DNA of 64,000 nucleotides from Peterkaempfera sp044755465 (lineage in GTDB: Bacteria; Actinomycetota; Actinomycetes; Streptomycetales; Streptomycetaceae): NCBI RefSeq assembly GCF_044755465.1, contig NZ_JBIVRB010000001.1, positions 310,001-374,000 on the forward strand. Direction: 5' to 3'. Positions within the stretch are counted from its first letter, which is position 1. Every line of letters begins with the position of its first letter. Below are positions 1 through 8,616 of the stretch, in pieces. The notes below the pieces were generated by a model. It ran no database searches, was not told where the DNA came from, and saw only the letters and a program-made list of their open reading frames with translations. Position numbers and translations under genes: made by a program.

Positions 1-1157
1 GGCAGCGGCCCGGCGGTCAGCAGGCCGCCCAGCAGCTGGGCCCGCTCCCGCAGCCCGACCAGGCCGTGCCCGCCGCCGGGCAGCCGCAGCCGCTCGGCGC
101 CGCCGTCCGGCGGCCCGTTGCGGACCTCCACCCGCAGCAGATCGCCCTCGGCGCGGACCAGCACCGCCACCTCGGCGCCCGGCGCATGCTTGCGGATGTT
201 GGTCAGCGCCTCCTGCACGGTCCGGTACGCGGCCCGCTCGACCGCCTCCGGCCAGGCCCGGGAGCCCCACTCCAGCGCCGTACGGGCGTCCAGTCCGCTG
301 CCGCCGATCAGCCCCGGCAGGTCCGCCAGGGTGGGCTGCGGGGTCAGCTCCCCGGTGGAGCCGCCGGCCGCCCGCAGCACGCCCACCATGTGGCGCAGCT
401 CGTCCAGGGTGCGTACCGACAGCTCCCGGATGGTGCGGCCGGAGTCCTGGGCCACTGGGTCGGCCGAGCCGACCTGGAGCGCGCCGGCCTGGATGCTGAT
501 CAGGCTGACCTGGTGCGAGACCACGTCGTGCATCTCCCGGGCCAGCCGGGCCCGCTCGGTGGCCAGCACCCGTTCGGCCAGCAGCCGCTGCTCGCGCCGG
601 CGGCCGCGGGTCAGCTCCTCCAGCCGGGCGGTCAGCTCCGCGCGGGTGCGGACCAGCAGGCCCATCGCGGCCGGTCCGCCGGCCAGCATCAGGCACTCGA
701 TGGCGAACAGGGCGGTGTCGCGGTCCAGGCTGATCGGCCAGTAGTCGCTGAACGGCCAGTGGAAGAACTCCGCCAGCGCGAAGAGCGCGGCGCACACCAC
801 GATGGTCGGCATCGAGCGGCGGCGGGCGGCGACCGTGTATACGGCGGTCATCGGGGCTATCCAGATGAAGCCGAGCAGGGTGCCGGGCAGGGTGAGCAGC
901 AGCACCGGGACCGGCCGGCGGTTGCGGACCAGCAGGGCCAGCGCGGCGAGGACGGAGGTGGCGGTCTGCAGGCTGCGGCCGAGCTCGTCCACCAGCGCCG
1001 CGTCCAGCAGCGACAGCAGGACCAGCACGGTGGTGGGCAGCCGGCGCACCCAGGCGCGGTCGATCCAGGCCCGGTCCACCCGGAGCCGGCCCATCCGCAG
1101 CCGGTCTGCCCGGAGCCGGCCCGTCCAGGTCCGCAGGCGGTGGGTGGTGCCGGTCAC
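1..1157 (-). CDS. Sensor histidine kinase, NarL/DesK (HisKA_3) type, cut by the window edge
   Basis: Membrane sensor kinase that should phosphorylate the response regulator encoded just upstream on the same strand. It starts at GTG 1155-1157, overlapping the regulator's TGA (GTGA), so the pair is translationally coupled. About 385 residues are visible. The N-terminal third is several hydrophobic segments (about residues 35-150). The dimerisation/phosphoacceptor helix carries the HisKA_3 H-box (REMHDVVSHQVSLI). The ATP-binding domain shows an N-box (TNIRKHAP) and ends in a G-box (GHGLVGLRERAQLLGG) close to the edge, so only a short C-terminus is missing. The stimulus cannot be read from the sequence. 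Confidence 0.93.
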   Translation of the reverse strand, partial: MTGTTHRLRTWTGRLRADRLRMGRLRVDRAWIDRAWVRRLPTTVLVLLSLLDAALVDELGRSLQTATSVLAALALLVRNRRPVPVLLLTLPGTLLGFIWIAPMTAVYTVAARRRSMPTIVVCAALFALAEFFHWPFSDYWPISLDRDTALFAIECLMLAGGPAAMGLLVRTRAELTARLEELTRGRRREQRLLAERVLATERARLAREMHDVVSHQVSLISIQAGALQVGSADPVAQDSGRTIRELSVRTLDELRHMVGVLRAAGGSTGELTPQPTLADLPGLIGGSGLDARTALEWGSRAWPEAVERAAYRTVQEALTNIRKHAPGAEVAVLVRAEGDLLRVEVRNGPPDGGAERLRLPGGGHGLVGLRERAQLLGGLLTAGPL

Positions 1158-1822
1158 AGGGCGGGGCCCGTGCCGTGGCCCCGGACCAGCCCGGCCCGGT
1201 GGGCGATCACCGCGGCCTGCACCCGGTTGCCCGCGCCGAGCTTGGCCAGGATGGCGCTGATGTGGTCCTTGACCGTGCCGGTGCCCAGGAAGAGCCGATC
1301 CGCGATCTCGGCGTTGGACAGGCCCTCGCCCAGCAGTGCCAGGACGTCCAGCTCCCTGGTGGTCATGCAGCGGACCTGGGCGGCGGCCTCGGCGTCCGGG
1401 CCGCCGCCGACATAGCCGCCGATCACGGTGGCGGTGACCGCGGGCGAGAGGATGTTGCCGCCGCCCGCCAGCACTCGTACGGCGTGTATCAACTGCTCGG
1501 GGGCGGTGTCCTTGAGCAGGAAGCCGGCTGCCCCGGCGCGCAGCGCGGTGCCGATGTACTCATCGGTGTCGAAGGTGCTGAGCATCGACACCACGGGCGG
1601 TTCGGTGAGGGAGCGCAGTTGCCGCAGCACCGTGATGCCGTCCACGTCGGGCATCCGGATGTCCAGCAGCACCACCTCCGGCCGGTGGGCGCGCACCGCG
1701 TCCACGGCGCCGCCGCCGGAGCAGGTGGCGACCACCTCGATGTCCGGGGCGGAGCCGACGATCAGTTCGAGGCCGGAGCGGACCAGGACCTCGTCGTCCA
1801 CGATGACGACGCGGATCGGCAC
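1154..1822 (-). CDS. Response regulator, NarL/FixJ family with LuxR-type HTH
   Basis: DNA-binding partner of the overlapping histidine kinase. The 222-residue protein opens with a receiver domain (VVIVDDEVLVRSG acidic pocket, phosphoacceptor Asp in LLDIRMPDVDG, conserved Lys in LLKDTAP). It ends with a LuxR-type helix-turn-helix (TTRELDVLALLGEG...NAEIADRLF...VKDHI). I chose GTG 1822, which gives the usual family N-terminus VPIRVVIVDDE and follows a GGGAGG Shine-Dalgarno. The longer frame reading back to 1939 is proline-rich, repetitive and unlike the family. The regulated genes are unknown. Confidence 0.95.
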   Translation of the reverse strand: MPIRVVIVDDEVLVRSGLELIVGSAPDIEVVATCSGGGAVDAVRAHRPEVVLLDIRMPDVDGITVLRQLRSLTEPPVVSMLSTFDTDEYIGTALRAGAAGFLLKDTAPEQLIHAVRVLAGGGNILSPAVTATVIGGYVGGGPDAEAAAQVRCMTTRELDVLALLGEGLSNAEIADRLFLGTGTVKDHISAILAKLGAGNRVQAAVIAHRAGLVRGHGTGPAL

Positions 1823-2141
1823 GGTTGCCTCCCTTGGCGGTTGAGCGCGGGGCGGTGCTTGCGCGGGGCGGTGCTTTACGCGGGGCGGTGCTTGCGCGGG
1901 GGCGGGCGGCTGCGCGCCCCCACCCGAGGGTAGGAGCACCCGGTGGCGGCGGTCCGACCGGCCGGGGTGGCGGGGTGTCGGGATGGCTCCGGTGGGCGCA
2001 GGGCGGGGTCACCCGTCAGGGTCGTCCCGGGGGTCGTCCGCCCTGAGGACGACCCGAAGCTGGGTACCGAAGGGTGAGGACAGCGGCGCCGACGCGGCCT
2101 AGCGTGCTGTGAGACGCAGAGATCCGACGGGGAAGGTGCGT
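1823..2141. other. Intergenic region between divergent regulator and rhomboid-like genes
   Basis: No gene is seen in this 319-base stretch. It holds three near-identical copies of GCGCGGGGCGGTGCTT (1845-1860, 1861-1876, 1879-1893). Close to the rhomboid-like gene lies a 9-bp perfect hairpin, GGGTCGTCC (2031-2039) with GGACGACCC (2047-2055). The hairpin could be an operator or an attenuating structure in the leader of the downstream gene. It must also contain divergent promoters. Confidence 0.6.
1845..1893. repeat. Three tandem 15-16 bp repeats
   Basis: GCGCGGGGCGGTGCTT occurs at 1845-1860 and 1861-1876, and again without its first base at 1879-1893. It lies just upstream of the response regulator start, so regulator sites or replication slippage are both possible. 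Confidence 0.75.
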
Positions 2142-2909
2142 GTGAACCTGACATCCCGCACGGGGGACGTGCGGCGGGGCACCGTGGGCCCGCTGCTCGG
2201 GCGGGCGGCCGCCGCGGAGTGGGGGGAGCTGTGGGCGGCGGTGGGCGGCCGGCTGGCGCGCCGCCGGCTGGCGGCGGTGCCGCTGGCGCTGACGGCCACG
2301 CTGCTGGTCCTCCTCTTCGACCTGGTGCAGCAGCTGCCCGGTGGGGCCGGTTTCGTGGAGCGCGTCGGCGTGGTCCGGGCCGGGCTGCCGCTGGAGCTGG
2401 AGCTGCTGCGTACGCCGCTCTCGCTGTTCGTGCCTGCGCTGGACCTGCCGGTCTGGGGGGCGCTGGCTCAGGTGCTGGTCGTCTTCGCGGTGGCCGAGAT
2501 CGTGCTCGGTCGGCCGCTGGCCCTGTTCGTCGCCTACGCCGGTACGGTGGCGGGCACCCTGTATGCGCGGGTCGCCGTCGATGTGGGGCCGGGCGGGTTC
2601 CTGGGGCTGCCCGCCACCGACGCGCTGGTCCGGGACGCGGGCCCCTCGGCGGCGGTGGTGGCGCTGGCGATCTGCGCGGCGTGGCGGGCGCGGGCCTGGT
2701 TCACCGGGGCCGCCGTGGTGGCGCTGATGGGCACCGAGGCCGCCGTACTGCCCAATCTCGCGGGTCTGGAGCATCTGGCGGCCATCGCCGCGGCGGTGCT
2801 GATCGCGGCGCTGGGCGAGGTCTTCGGGGGCTACTGGTCCCGGGTGCTGGCGCTCGCGCGGGCGGCGACCGAGACCGTCCGTACCGCGTCGGGTGCCGCA
2901 GCGCGGTAA
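2142..2909 (+). CDS. Rhomboid-like integral membrane protein
   Basis: About 255 residues with roughly six hydrophobic segments, followed by an Arg/Thr-rich tail. Two features suggest the rhomboid fold: a Ser in a GPSAAV motif (about residue 169) at the start of one helix, and a His in LEHLAAIAAAV (about residue 211) in a later helix. These resemble the Ser/His dyad of rhomboid proteases, but the usual GxSG is GPSA. It may therefore be an active variant or a pseudoprotease, as is common in actinobacterial rhomboid-like proteins. Start: GTG 2142, with GGGGAAGG ending 5 nt upstream; GTG 2136 is an alternative. It converges on the RsbW-like gene with only 5 bases between stops. Confidence 0.75.
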   Translation: MNLTSRTGDVRRGTVGPLLGRAAAAEWGELWAAVGGRLARRRLAAVPLALTATLLVLLFDLVQQLPGGAGFVERVGVVRAGLPLELELLRTPLSLFVPALDLPVWGALAQVLVVFAVAEIVLGRPLALFVAYAGTVAGTLYARVAVDVGPGGFLGLPATDALVRDAGPSAAVVALAICAAWRARAWFTGAAVVALMGTEAAVLPNLAGLEHLAAIAAAVLIAALGEVFGGYWSRVLALARAATETVRTASGAAAR

Positions 2910-2914
2910 GCGGC

Positions 2915-3484
2915 TCAGGGCCGGACGTCCAACTCCGCCCAGACCCGCTTGCCGTCGCCGGGCAGCGGCTCGCAGTCCCAGCGGTCGGCGGTGGCGGAGA
3001 CCAGCAGCAGCCCCCGGCCGTGCTCCTCCTCGGTGCGAGCGCTGCGCAGCAGGGGCCGGCTGCTGCCCGGGTCGTGCACCGAGAGCCGCAGCACGCGGGG
3101 GGCGCCCGGGGTGGGCGGCGGCAGCAGGGCGACCGAGAGGGTGACCGAGCCGGCGTCCGGGTCGGCGGCGGTGCCGTGGGTGATCGCGTTGGTCACCAGC
3201 TCGCTGAGGATCAGGGCGGCTGCTGCGGCGGCGTCCTCGTCGGTGTCCGCGCGCCAGGCGGTGAGCAGCCGGCGCAGGGTGGACCGGGCGAGCGGTACGG
3301 ACTGCGGGCGGGCGGCGAGCGCCATCACCATGCGGCGCGGCGGGGCGGTGGTGCGGGAGGCGGCCGTACGGGAGGTGGCCGTACGGGAGGTGGGGGGCGG
3401 AGGGTCGGCCGGGGCGCGGACGGCTCGCGGGTGCGCGGGGGCCGGGGCGGCTGTGGTCCGGGAACCCACCCTGGGGGGATGCAC
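2915..3484 (-). CDS. ATP-binding protein, RsbW-like serine kinase (HATPase_c)
   Basis: 189 residues. The first ~55 are low-complexity (Pro/Arg/Thr with SRTA/SRTT repeats); the rest is a compact GHKL domain. Visible motifs are the N-box (LILSELVTNAITHG), G1 (VHDPG) and G2 (HGRGLLLVSATADRW). This is the architecture of the many streptomycete RsbW-like kinases that phosphorylate STAS anti-sigma antagonists or bind sigma factors. No sigma factor or antagonist gene lies next to it, so its partner is unknown. Start: GTG 3484, with GGAGGAG upstream. The true start could be later because the N-terminus is poorly conserved in such proteins. Confidence 0.88.
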   Translation of the reverse strand: MHPPRVGSRTTAAPAPAHPRAVRAPADPPPPTSRTATSRTAASRTTAPPRRMVMALAARPQSVPLARSTLRRLLTAWRADTDEDAAAAAALILSELVTNAITHGTAADPDAGSVTLSVALLPPPTPGAPRVLRLSVHDPGSSRPLLRSARTEEEHGRGLLLVSATADRWDCEPLPGDGKRVWAELDVRP

Positions 3485-3768
3485 GGCGGCCTTCTCCTCC
3501 TGCTCCGGGTGCCGCGTGCCGAGGCGGGTCCGGAAGAGCGGAAGCGAGTCAACGGTTGCGGCAGCGGGTGCTGTCGGCGCACGAATGGCGCGATGGGCTC
3601 GATCGTGACGGGTCTACGCGGGATATGGGAAGGAGTCGCGCAGGGTTTTCTGCGCCCGGTGGCGTGCGCGCCCCGGCGCGTGCGCGGTGGGTGAGCTACC
3701 GGTAGCGGGCGGGTTGCGTGTGGTAGCCGGGGAGGTGACAGGCTCGCGACAAGGGCTGGATTGCGGGG

Positions 3769-4191
3769 TCAGCTGGACTCGTTGTACCGCTGGAGGTAGC
3801 CGGCCAGCCGCTCCAGGTCGTCGTCGGCCCAGTCGGTGAAGCGCTCGGTGAAGGAGAGCCGGCGCTGCTGGTACGCCTCGGTGAGCATCCGCAGGCCGCG
3901 CTCGGACGGCCGCAGGATCTGCCCCCGGTGGTCGTCCGGGTCGGTCTCGCGGACGATGAGGTCGAGCCGCTCCAGCATCGCGGTCTGCCGGCTGACGGTG
4001 GACTTGTCGAGCAGGAAGCGGGCGGCCAGGTCGGTGGCGCGGCAGCCGCCGGTCTCCTTGAGGTGGTCGAGCATGCTGTAGGTGACCAGGGAGAGTTCCG
4101 GGTGGACCTGGGCGGCGCTGGTGCGGGCGCGACGGGCGAAGGCGGTGAGTTCGCGTTGGATGATGTCGATCGTCGCGTCGCGACCGGGCAT
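3769..4191 (-). CDS. MarR family transcriptional regulator
   Basis: 140 residues with a winged-helix core (LDHLKETGGCRATDLAARF; recognition helix DKSTVSRQTAMLERL; wing ETDPDDHRGQ). The ATG start has an AAGGAG Shine-Dalgarno. The promoter region just upstream contains a short inverted repeat around a TATACT -10, consistent with autorepression. The target is unknown. The neighbouring SpoIIE-type phosphatase gene ends 131 bp upstream on the same strand and is not obviously a target. Confidence 0.9.
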   Translation of the reverse strand: MPGRDATIDIIQRELTAFARRARTSAAQVHPELSLVTYSMLDHLKETGGCRATDLAARFLLDKSTVSRQTAMLERLDLIVRETDPDDHRGQILRPSERGLRMLTEAYQQRRLSFTERFTDWADDDLERLAGYLQRYNESS

Positions 4192-4211
4192 GGCGGGGCT
4201 CCTTCGGATTT

Positions 4212-4226
4212 GTTGCAGTATACAAC
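4212..4226 (-). promoter_or_regulatory. Promoter/operator of the marR gene
   Basis: On the minus strand the sequence reads GTTGTATACTGCAAC. GTTG and CAAC form an interrupted dyad around TATACT (4217-4222), a good -10 hexamer. A MarR dimer bound here would cover the promoter of its own gene. Inferred from sequence alone. Confidence 0.5.
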
Positions 4227-4322
4227 TTTTACCGAGGGGTCCGCGACCGCCCTCCGTCCCCCGCCCTCCGTCCCCCGCCTCAGGCCCGCCGGCTCAGCCC
4301 CCGCCGCCTCATGCCTGCCGCC

Positions 4323-6926
4323 TCACGGCCGGCGCGGCAGCGGCAGCTCGAACCAGACCACCTTGCCCACCGCCTTGCGGGCGGTCCCCCAGCGCGACGA
4401 CAACTTGCTGACCAGGCCCAGCCCGCGCCCGCCCTCGCCGAGCGGGTCCGACAGCTGGAGCGACGGCAGGTTGTGGTTGTCGTCGCTCACCTCCACCAGC
4501 AGCTTGTCCACCCGGATCAGCTGGAGCTGAACGCTGTCCCTCGCCACCCGCAGCGCATTGGTGACCAGCTCGCTGACCAGCAGCAGCGCGGTGTCGCAGA
4601 GCCCGTCCAACTGCCAGGCCGCCAACTGCTCGCGGACCAGCGCGCGGGCCCGCCCCACCTCGGACGGGTCGGGCCCCAGCCGCCAGGTGACCACGTCCGG
4701 CGAGGACACCCCGTCGAACCGGGCCACCAGCAGCGCCACATCGTCCTTGCGGTCGTCGGAGTGCAGCCGCGCCAGCACCGTGTCGCACGCCTCCTCCGGG
4801 GTGCGCCGGGGGTCGATCAGATTGCCGCACAGGGCGGCCAGCCCGTCCCCTATGTCGCCGCCCCGCACCTCCACCAGGCCGTCCGTGCACAGCACCAGCA
4901 TGCTGCCGTCCTCGACCGCGATCTCCTGCGCGATGAACGGCACCCCGCCCACCCCGATCGGCGCCCCCTCCGGGATCTGCAACAGCTCGCTGCGCCCGTC
5001 CGGGTGGACCAGCACCGGCGGCACATGGCCGGCGTTGGCCAGCGTGCAGGTCCGGTTGATCGGGTCGTACACCGCGTAGAGGCAGGTCGCCAGGTGGTCG
5101 TCGCCCAGCCGGTGGGCCAGGTTGTCCAGATGGCGCAGCAGCTGTCCCGGCGGCAGGTCCAGCGCGGCCAGCGTCTGCACCGCCGTACGGAACCGGCCCA
5201 TGGCGGCGGCGGAGTGCAGCCCGTGGCCCATCACATCGCCGACCACCAGGGCGACCCGGCTGCCCGGCAGCTGCACCGCGTCGAACCAGTCGCCGCCCAC
5301 CTGGGCGCGGCGGTTGCCCGGCATGTAGCGGTGGGCGATCTGCACCCCGGGGATACGCGGCGGCCGGGTGGGGATCATGCTGCGCTGGAGGGTGGCGGCG
5401 ACCTTGGACTCGGCGCGGTGCAGCCGGGCGTTGTCCAGCGACAGCGCGGCGCGGGCGGCCAGCTCGCGCAGCGGCACCGCGTCGTTCTCGTCGAAGGCGG
5501 CCCGGTCGGGCAGCCGCAGCAGCTTCAGCAGGCCGAGCACGGTGCCGCGCGCGGCCAGCGGCAGCACCAGCATCGAGCGGCCGGAGACCTGCGGCACCAG
5601 CGCCGGGCCGCCGCCCAGCGCCGTCGCGTAGTCCTCGGCCAACTCCGCGTCGATCACCGGCACCAGCACCGGCTGGTTGGACTGGAGCGCCAGACCGGGC
5701 GGGGTGGCGCGCGGCATCGCCAGCAGGCTGCCCTCCGCCTGGACGTGCTCCCAGTGACCCGGCGTCTCGGTGTGCACCAGGGCCAGCCGGCGCAGCGTGG
5801 TGTCGTCGTCCGGCAGGCCCTCGGGCAGCTCGGCGTCGGAGATCAGCCCGTCCAGCAGGTCCACGCAGGCGAAGTCCGCGATCCGGGGCACCAGCACCTG
5901 GCACAGCTCCCGGGCGGTGGTGTCCAGCTCCAGCGTGGTGCCGACCTTGCCGCCCGCCTCGTTCAGCAGGGCGAACTGCTCGCCGCCGGGGCCGGTGCTC
6001 AGCAGCGGCAGCAGCGTGGAGCCCCGGGGCGGCGCCCCGAGCGGTGAAGCGTCGCGCGGGCCGGGCACCGAGCCGGACGGGATGACCATCCGCAGCCCGA
6101 TCGCGCTCCCGGCCGGGGTCGCCGGGGCCGTCGGGGCCGCGGCCCAGTCCGGCGGCAGCATGTGCACACCACGGGAGACCCGCTGCTGCGCCGTGGGGTA
6201 GCGGCGGCCCAGCCCGGTGGTGACCCGCGCCCCGGCCGCCTCCGGCGGCTCGTACGGCAGCACCGGCAGCACCGCCGATCCGTCCACCCGCAGGGCCGGC
6301 AGCCCGGCCGCGCCGATCTGCCGCAGCAGCCGCTGGCGCCGCTCGTTGCCGGTGCGGGGCAGGGCGGCGGCCAGCCGGGTGGTGATCCCCGGCGAGGTGG
6401 GCGTGTCCGGGCCGCAGACGGTGGCGGCGACGCGCAGCGGGCCGCCCTGCGGCGGCACGGCGGCGTACGGCAGCAGTCGGGAGCCCAGGGCCAGCCGGGG
6501 GCCGCCGCGCAGCGGGCGGGCGTCGGCGGCCAGCACCAGCAGGCTGCGGCCGGTCGGCTCGGACAGCCGGTACACCCACCAGAGCACGTCGCGCACCCGG
6601 TCCTCGCGGTCCGTGACCGGCAGCGACCCGGCCCAGCAGCCGGTGGCGGCGGTGTGCTCGCCCAGCAGGTCCAGCGCGTCGCGGCCGAGGCCGATGGCGC
6701 CGGGGCGGGTCTCGTGGACGGGCAGCAGCCCGGTGGCGGCGCGGCCCAGCACCGCGTCCGAGCGGTGGCCGAACAGCTCCTCGGCCGATCGGCTCCAGTG
6801 CGCCACGCAGCCGTCCGGATCGACCACCAGCGAGGCGAGCCGGACCAGCGCCACCACCCCGGTGGGCGTGGCGTCGGCGGCCGGGGCGAGCGTCGGGGTC
6901 GACGCGGGCGTACCAGGGTTCGGCAC
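4323..6926 (-). CDS. PAS/GAF/SpoIIE phosphatase with C-terminal HATPase domain
   Basis: Multi-domain signalling protein of about 867 residues. In order it has a PAS-like sensor (WSRSAEELFGHR), a long variable linker, a GAF domain, a SpoIIE/PP2C phosphatase with metal-binding acidic motifs (GGDWFDAV, VGDVMGHG, LCTDGLVEVRGG), and an RsbW-like HATPase (LLVSELVTNALRV, GGRGLGLV). Family knowledge predicts that it dephosphorylates a STAS antagonist and perhaps also phosphorylates it, controlling a stress or developmental sigma factor. I favour GTG 6926 because GGAAGAGGG lies 7 nt upstream. ATG 6947 would add seven residues but has a poor ribosome site. It is divergent from the J-domain-like gene. 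Confidence 0.93.
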   Translation of the reverse strand: MPNPGTPASTPTLAPAADATPTGVVALVRLASLVVDPDGCVAHWSRSAEELFGHRSDAVLGRAATGLLPVHETRPGAIGLGRDALDLLGEHTAATGCWAGSLPVTDREDRVRDVLWWVYRLSEPTGRSLLVLAADARPLRGGPRLALGSRLLPYAAVPPQGGPLRVAATVCGPDTPTSPGITTRLAAALPRTGNERRQRLLRQIGAAGLPALRVDGSAVLPVLPYEPPEAAGARVTTGLGRRYPTAQQRVSRGVHMLPPDWAAAPTAPATPAGSAIGLRMVIPSGSVPGPRDASPLGAPPRGSTLLPLLSTGPGGEQFALLNEAGGKVGTTLELDTTARELCQVLVPRIADFACVDLLDGLISDAELPEGLPDDDTTLRRLALVHTETPGHWEHVQAEGSLLAMPRATPPGLALQSNQPVLVPVIDAELAEDYATALGGGPALVPQVSGRSMLVLPLAARGTVLGLLKLLRLPDRAAFDENDAVPLRELAARAALSLDNARLHRAESKVAATLQRSMIPTRPPRIPGVQIAHRYMPGNRRAQVGGDWFDAVQLPGSRVALVVGDVMGHGLHSAAAMGRFRTAVQTLAALDLPPGQLLRHLDNLAHRLGDDHLATCLYAVYDPINRTCTLANAGHVPPVLVHPDGRSELLQIPEGAPIGVGGVPFIAQEIAVEDGSMLVLCTDGLVEVRGGDIGDGLAALCGNLIDPRRTPEEACDTVLARLHSDDRKDDVALLVARFDGVSSPDVVTWRLGPDPSEVGRARALVREQLAAWQLDGLCDTALLLVSELVTNALRVARDSVQLQLIRVDKLLVEVSDDNHNLPSLQLSDPLGEGGRGLGLVSKLSSRWGTARKAVGKVVWFELPLPRRP

Positions 6927-7246
6927 GGAGGTGCCCTCTTCCAGCATGGGGTTAGTCTGCTCCCGCCTGGCTGCGCGCCCCCACCGGGTCCCGGACGCGC
7001 CGGCGGCGCCGGCGGGGCGCACCGCGCGGATCACCAGGCAAGCACGAATGCGGGTGCCGTTGCCGGGAATTGCGGAAGATTGTGATCTGCGGGCGTGCGC
7101 CCCCCGCCGGGCGCCGGGTGCCCGGTCGGCCGCTGTGTAGGCTGGGCGGCTCGCGGCCCCGCCCGCCCGGCCGGGCCACGAAGCGGCCCGGACGAGGCGG
7201 GCCCGGGACAGGTCGGGCCCGGACGAGTCGAGCAGCGAGGCGAGCA
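6927..7246. other. Divergent promoter region
   Basis: This 320-base stretch between divergent starts contains no gene. A short, relatively AT-rich patch lies around 7060-7090. A TAGGCT hexamer (7138-7143) is a possible -10 for the plus-strand gene. No clear -35 or palindrome was found. Confidence 0.4.
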
Positions 7247-8083
7247 GTGACCGCGGAGAGCCCCGTCCAGTGGACCGACCCCGAGCAGCAGGCCCTGGAG
7301 CTGAAGGTGGCCGCCGTGGAGGCGGCGTTGGTGGACCTGGAGATCGAGGTCGAGACGCTGCGGGTGGAGATCGACAACTTCGCGCTGCTGCACCACCAGC
7401 GGCTCGGCCCGATGTACGTCCACCTCGATGAGCTGGAGGCGCTGATCGCGGAGGCCGTCGCGGCCCGCACCGGCGCCGCCGAGGACATCCGCCGCGCCTA
7501 TCAGGCACGCAGCGCGGTCACCCCGCTGCCGGAGCTGGACGGCCTCTTCGAGCCGGACGGGCCGTTCGGCCCGGACGCCCCCTCCGGCCGGGGCGGCCCC
7601 GCCGCCGACGCCGGACCGGCGCCGCAGGCCGAGGCCCCGCGCCGGGTGCGGCCCGGCAAGGAGGCCCAGCGGCTCTACCGCGAACTGGCCCGCAGCGCCC
7701 ACCCCGACCTCACCACCGACCCCACCGAGCAGCAGCGCCGCAGCGCCTTCATCGCCCGGGTCAACGACGCGTACGCGCACGGCGACGAACCGGCGCTGCT
7801 GGCCCTGGCGGACGAGTGGGCCGCCACCCGCAGCGGCCCGGCCGCCGCGACCGCCGTACCGGACCGCACCGAGTGGCTGCGGCAGCGGCTCGGCTGGCTG
7901 GTCGCCCGGATCGAGCGGCTCGCCGAGGAGCAGGTGCGGCTGGAGTCCGGTCCGATGGGTCGGCTGCTGAAGCTCTCCCCCGAGGACCCGGACCGGCTGC
8001 TGGACGAGATCGCGGAGCAATTGCTGGCCCGCGCCGCCGAGCAGCAGGCCGAACTCGACCGGCTGCTCGGCGCCGCCGGGTGA
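7247..8083 (+). CDS. Coiled-coil protein with a J-domain-like HPD motif
   Basis: About 278 residues. Residues ~12-75 form a predicted coiled coil rich in Glu/Leu (EAALVDLEIEVETL). After a Pro/Gly-rich linker, residues ~137-182 (RLYRELARSAHPDLTTD...AFIARVNDAYAHGD) match helices II-III of a J-domain with the invariant HPD at ~152-154. No zinc-finger or G/F region is visible, so this is a class III (DnaJC-like) candidate that could recruit DnaK to an unknown client. Start: GTG 7247 (VTAESPVQW) after a GAGG ribosome site. Upstream codons in frame are a low-complexity Arg/Gly stretch. The rhodanese gene follows after 44 bp. Confidence 0.75.
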   Translation: MTAESPVQWTDPEQQALELKVAAVEAALVDLEIEVETLRVEIDNFALLHHQRLGPMYVHLDELEALIAEAVAARTGAAEDIRRAYQARSAVTPLPELDGLFEPDGPFGPDAPSGRGGPAADAGPAPQAEAPRRVRPGKEAQRLYRELARSAHPDLTTDPTEQQRRSAFIARVNDAYAHGDEPALLALADEWAATRSGPAAATAVPDRTEWLRQRLGWLVARIERLAEEQVRLESGPMGRLLKLSPEDPDRLLDEIAEQLLARAAEQQAELDRLLGAAG

Positions 8084-8127
8084 GAATGGGCGGGAACGCC
8101 CAGCCGACTGCCTCCGGGAGACCGACC

Positions 8128-8457
8128 ATGTTCCACACCCAGGTGCCCACCGTGGACGCCGCCTCCGTACCGGCCGATGCCGCGCTGCTCGACGTCCGCG
8201 AGCAGGACGAGTGGGACGCCGGGCACGTCGACTCGGCGCTGCACATCCCGATCGGTGAGGTCGTCGCCCGGCTCGACGAGCTGCCCGACGACCGGCTGTT
8301 CGTGGTCTGCCGGGTCGGCGGGCGCTCCGCGCAGGTGGTGCAGTACCTGGTCGCCCAGGGCCGCGACGCGGTGAACATCGAGGGCGGCATGTACGCCTGG
8401 GAGGCGGCGGGCCGTCCGATGGCCAGCAGCGACGGCAGCGAGCCGTTCGTGCTCTGA
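8128..8457 (+). CDS. Single-domain rhodanese-like sulfurtransferase
   Basis: 109 residues. The fold begins LLDVREQDEWDAGHV and carries the active-site loop VVCRVGGRSAQ, whose Cys would hold the persulfide, so it should be catalytically competent. The Asp/Arg in DVRE and the GG..AW C-terminal motif (GGMYAWEAAGRP) are also present. Start: ATG 8128 behind GGGAG; an upstream ATG at 8086 is possible but adds unconserved sequence. Likely a cytosolic persulfide carrier; no dedicated partner is encoded nearby. Confidence 0.92.
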   Translation: MFHTQVPTVDAASVPADAALLDVREQDEWDAGHVDSALHIPIGEVVARLDELPDDRLFVVCRVGGRSAQVVQYLVAQGRDAVNIEGGMYAWEAAGRPMASSDGSEPFVL

Positions 8458-8616
8458 CGGGTGTCCGGAGAGGCGGGCCGTCCGGAGGCGGCGGGCCGTC
8501 CGGAGGATGGCGGGCTGTCGGAAGCCGGCGGGCCGCCCGGGAAAACCCCGCGCGCCGCGCCGCGTGCCGCGCGAGGATGCCCACGACCGTCCGACGACCA
8601 CAGCGGGGAGCCCGGC

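Noticed and set aside
4309..6579. Long alternative frame inside the SpoIIE-type gene
   Set aside because: Arg/Ala/Gly-rich shadow with no domain; the chosen frame has PAS, GAF, SpoIIE and HATPase motifs.
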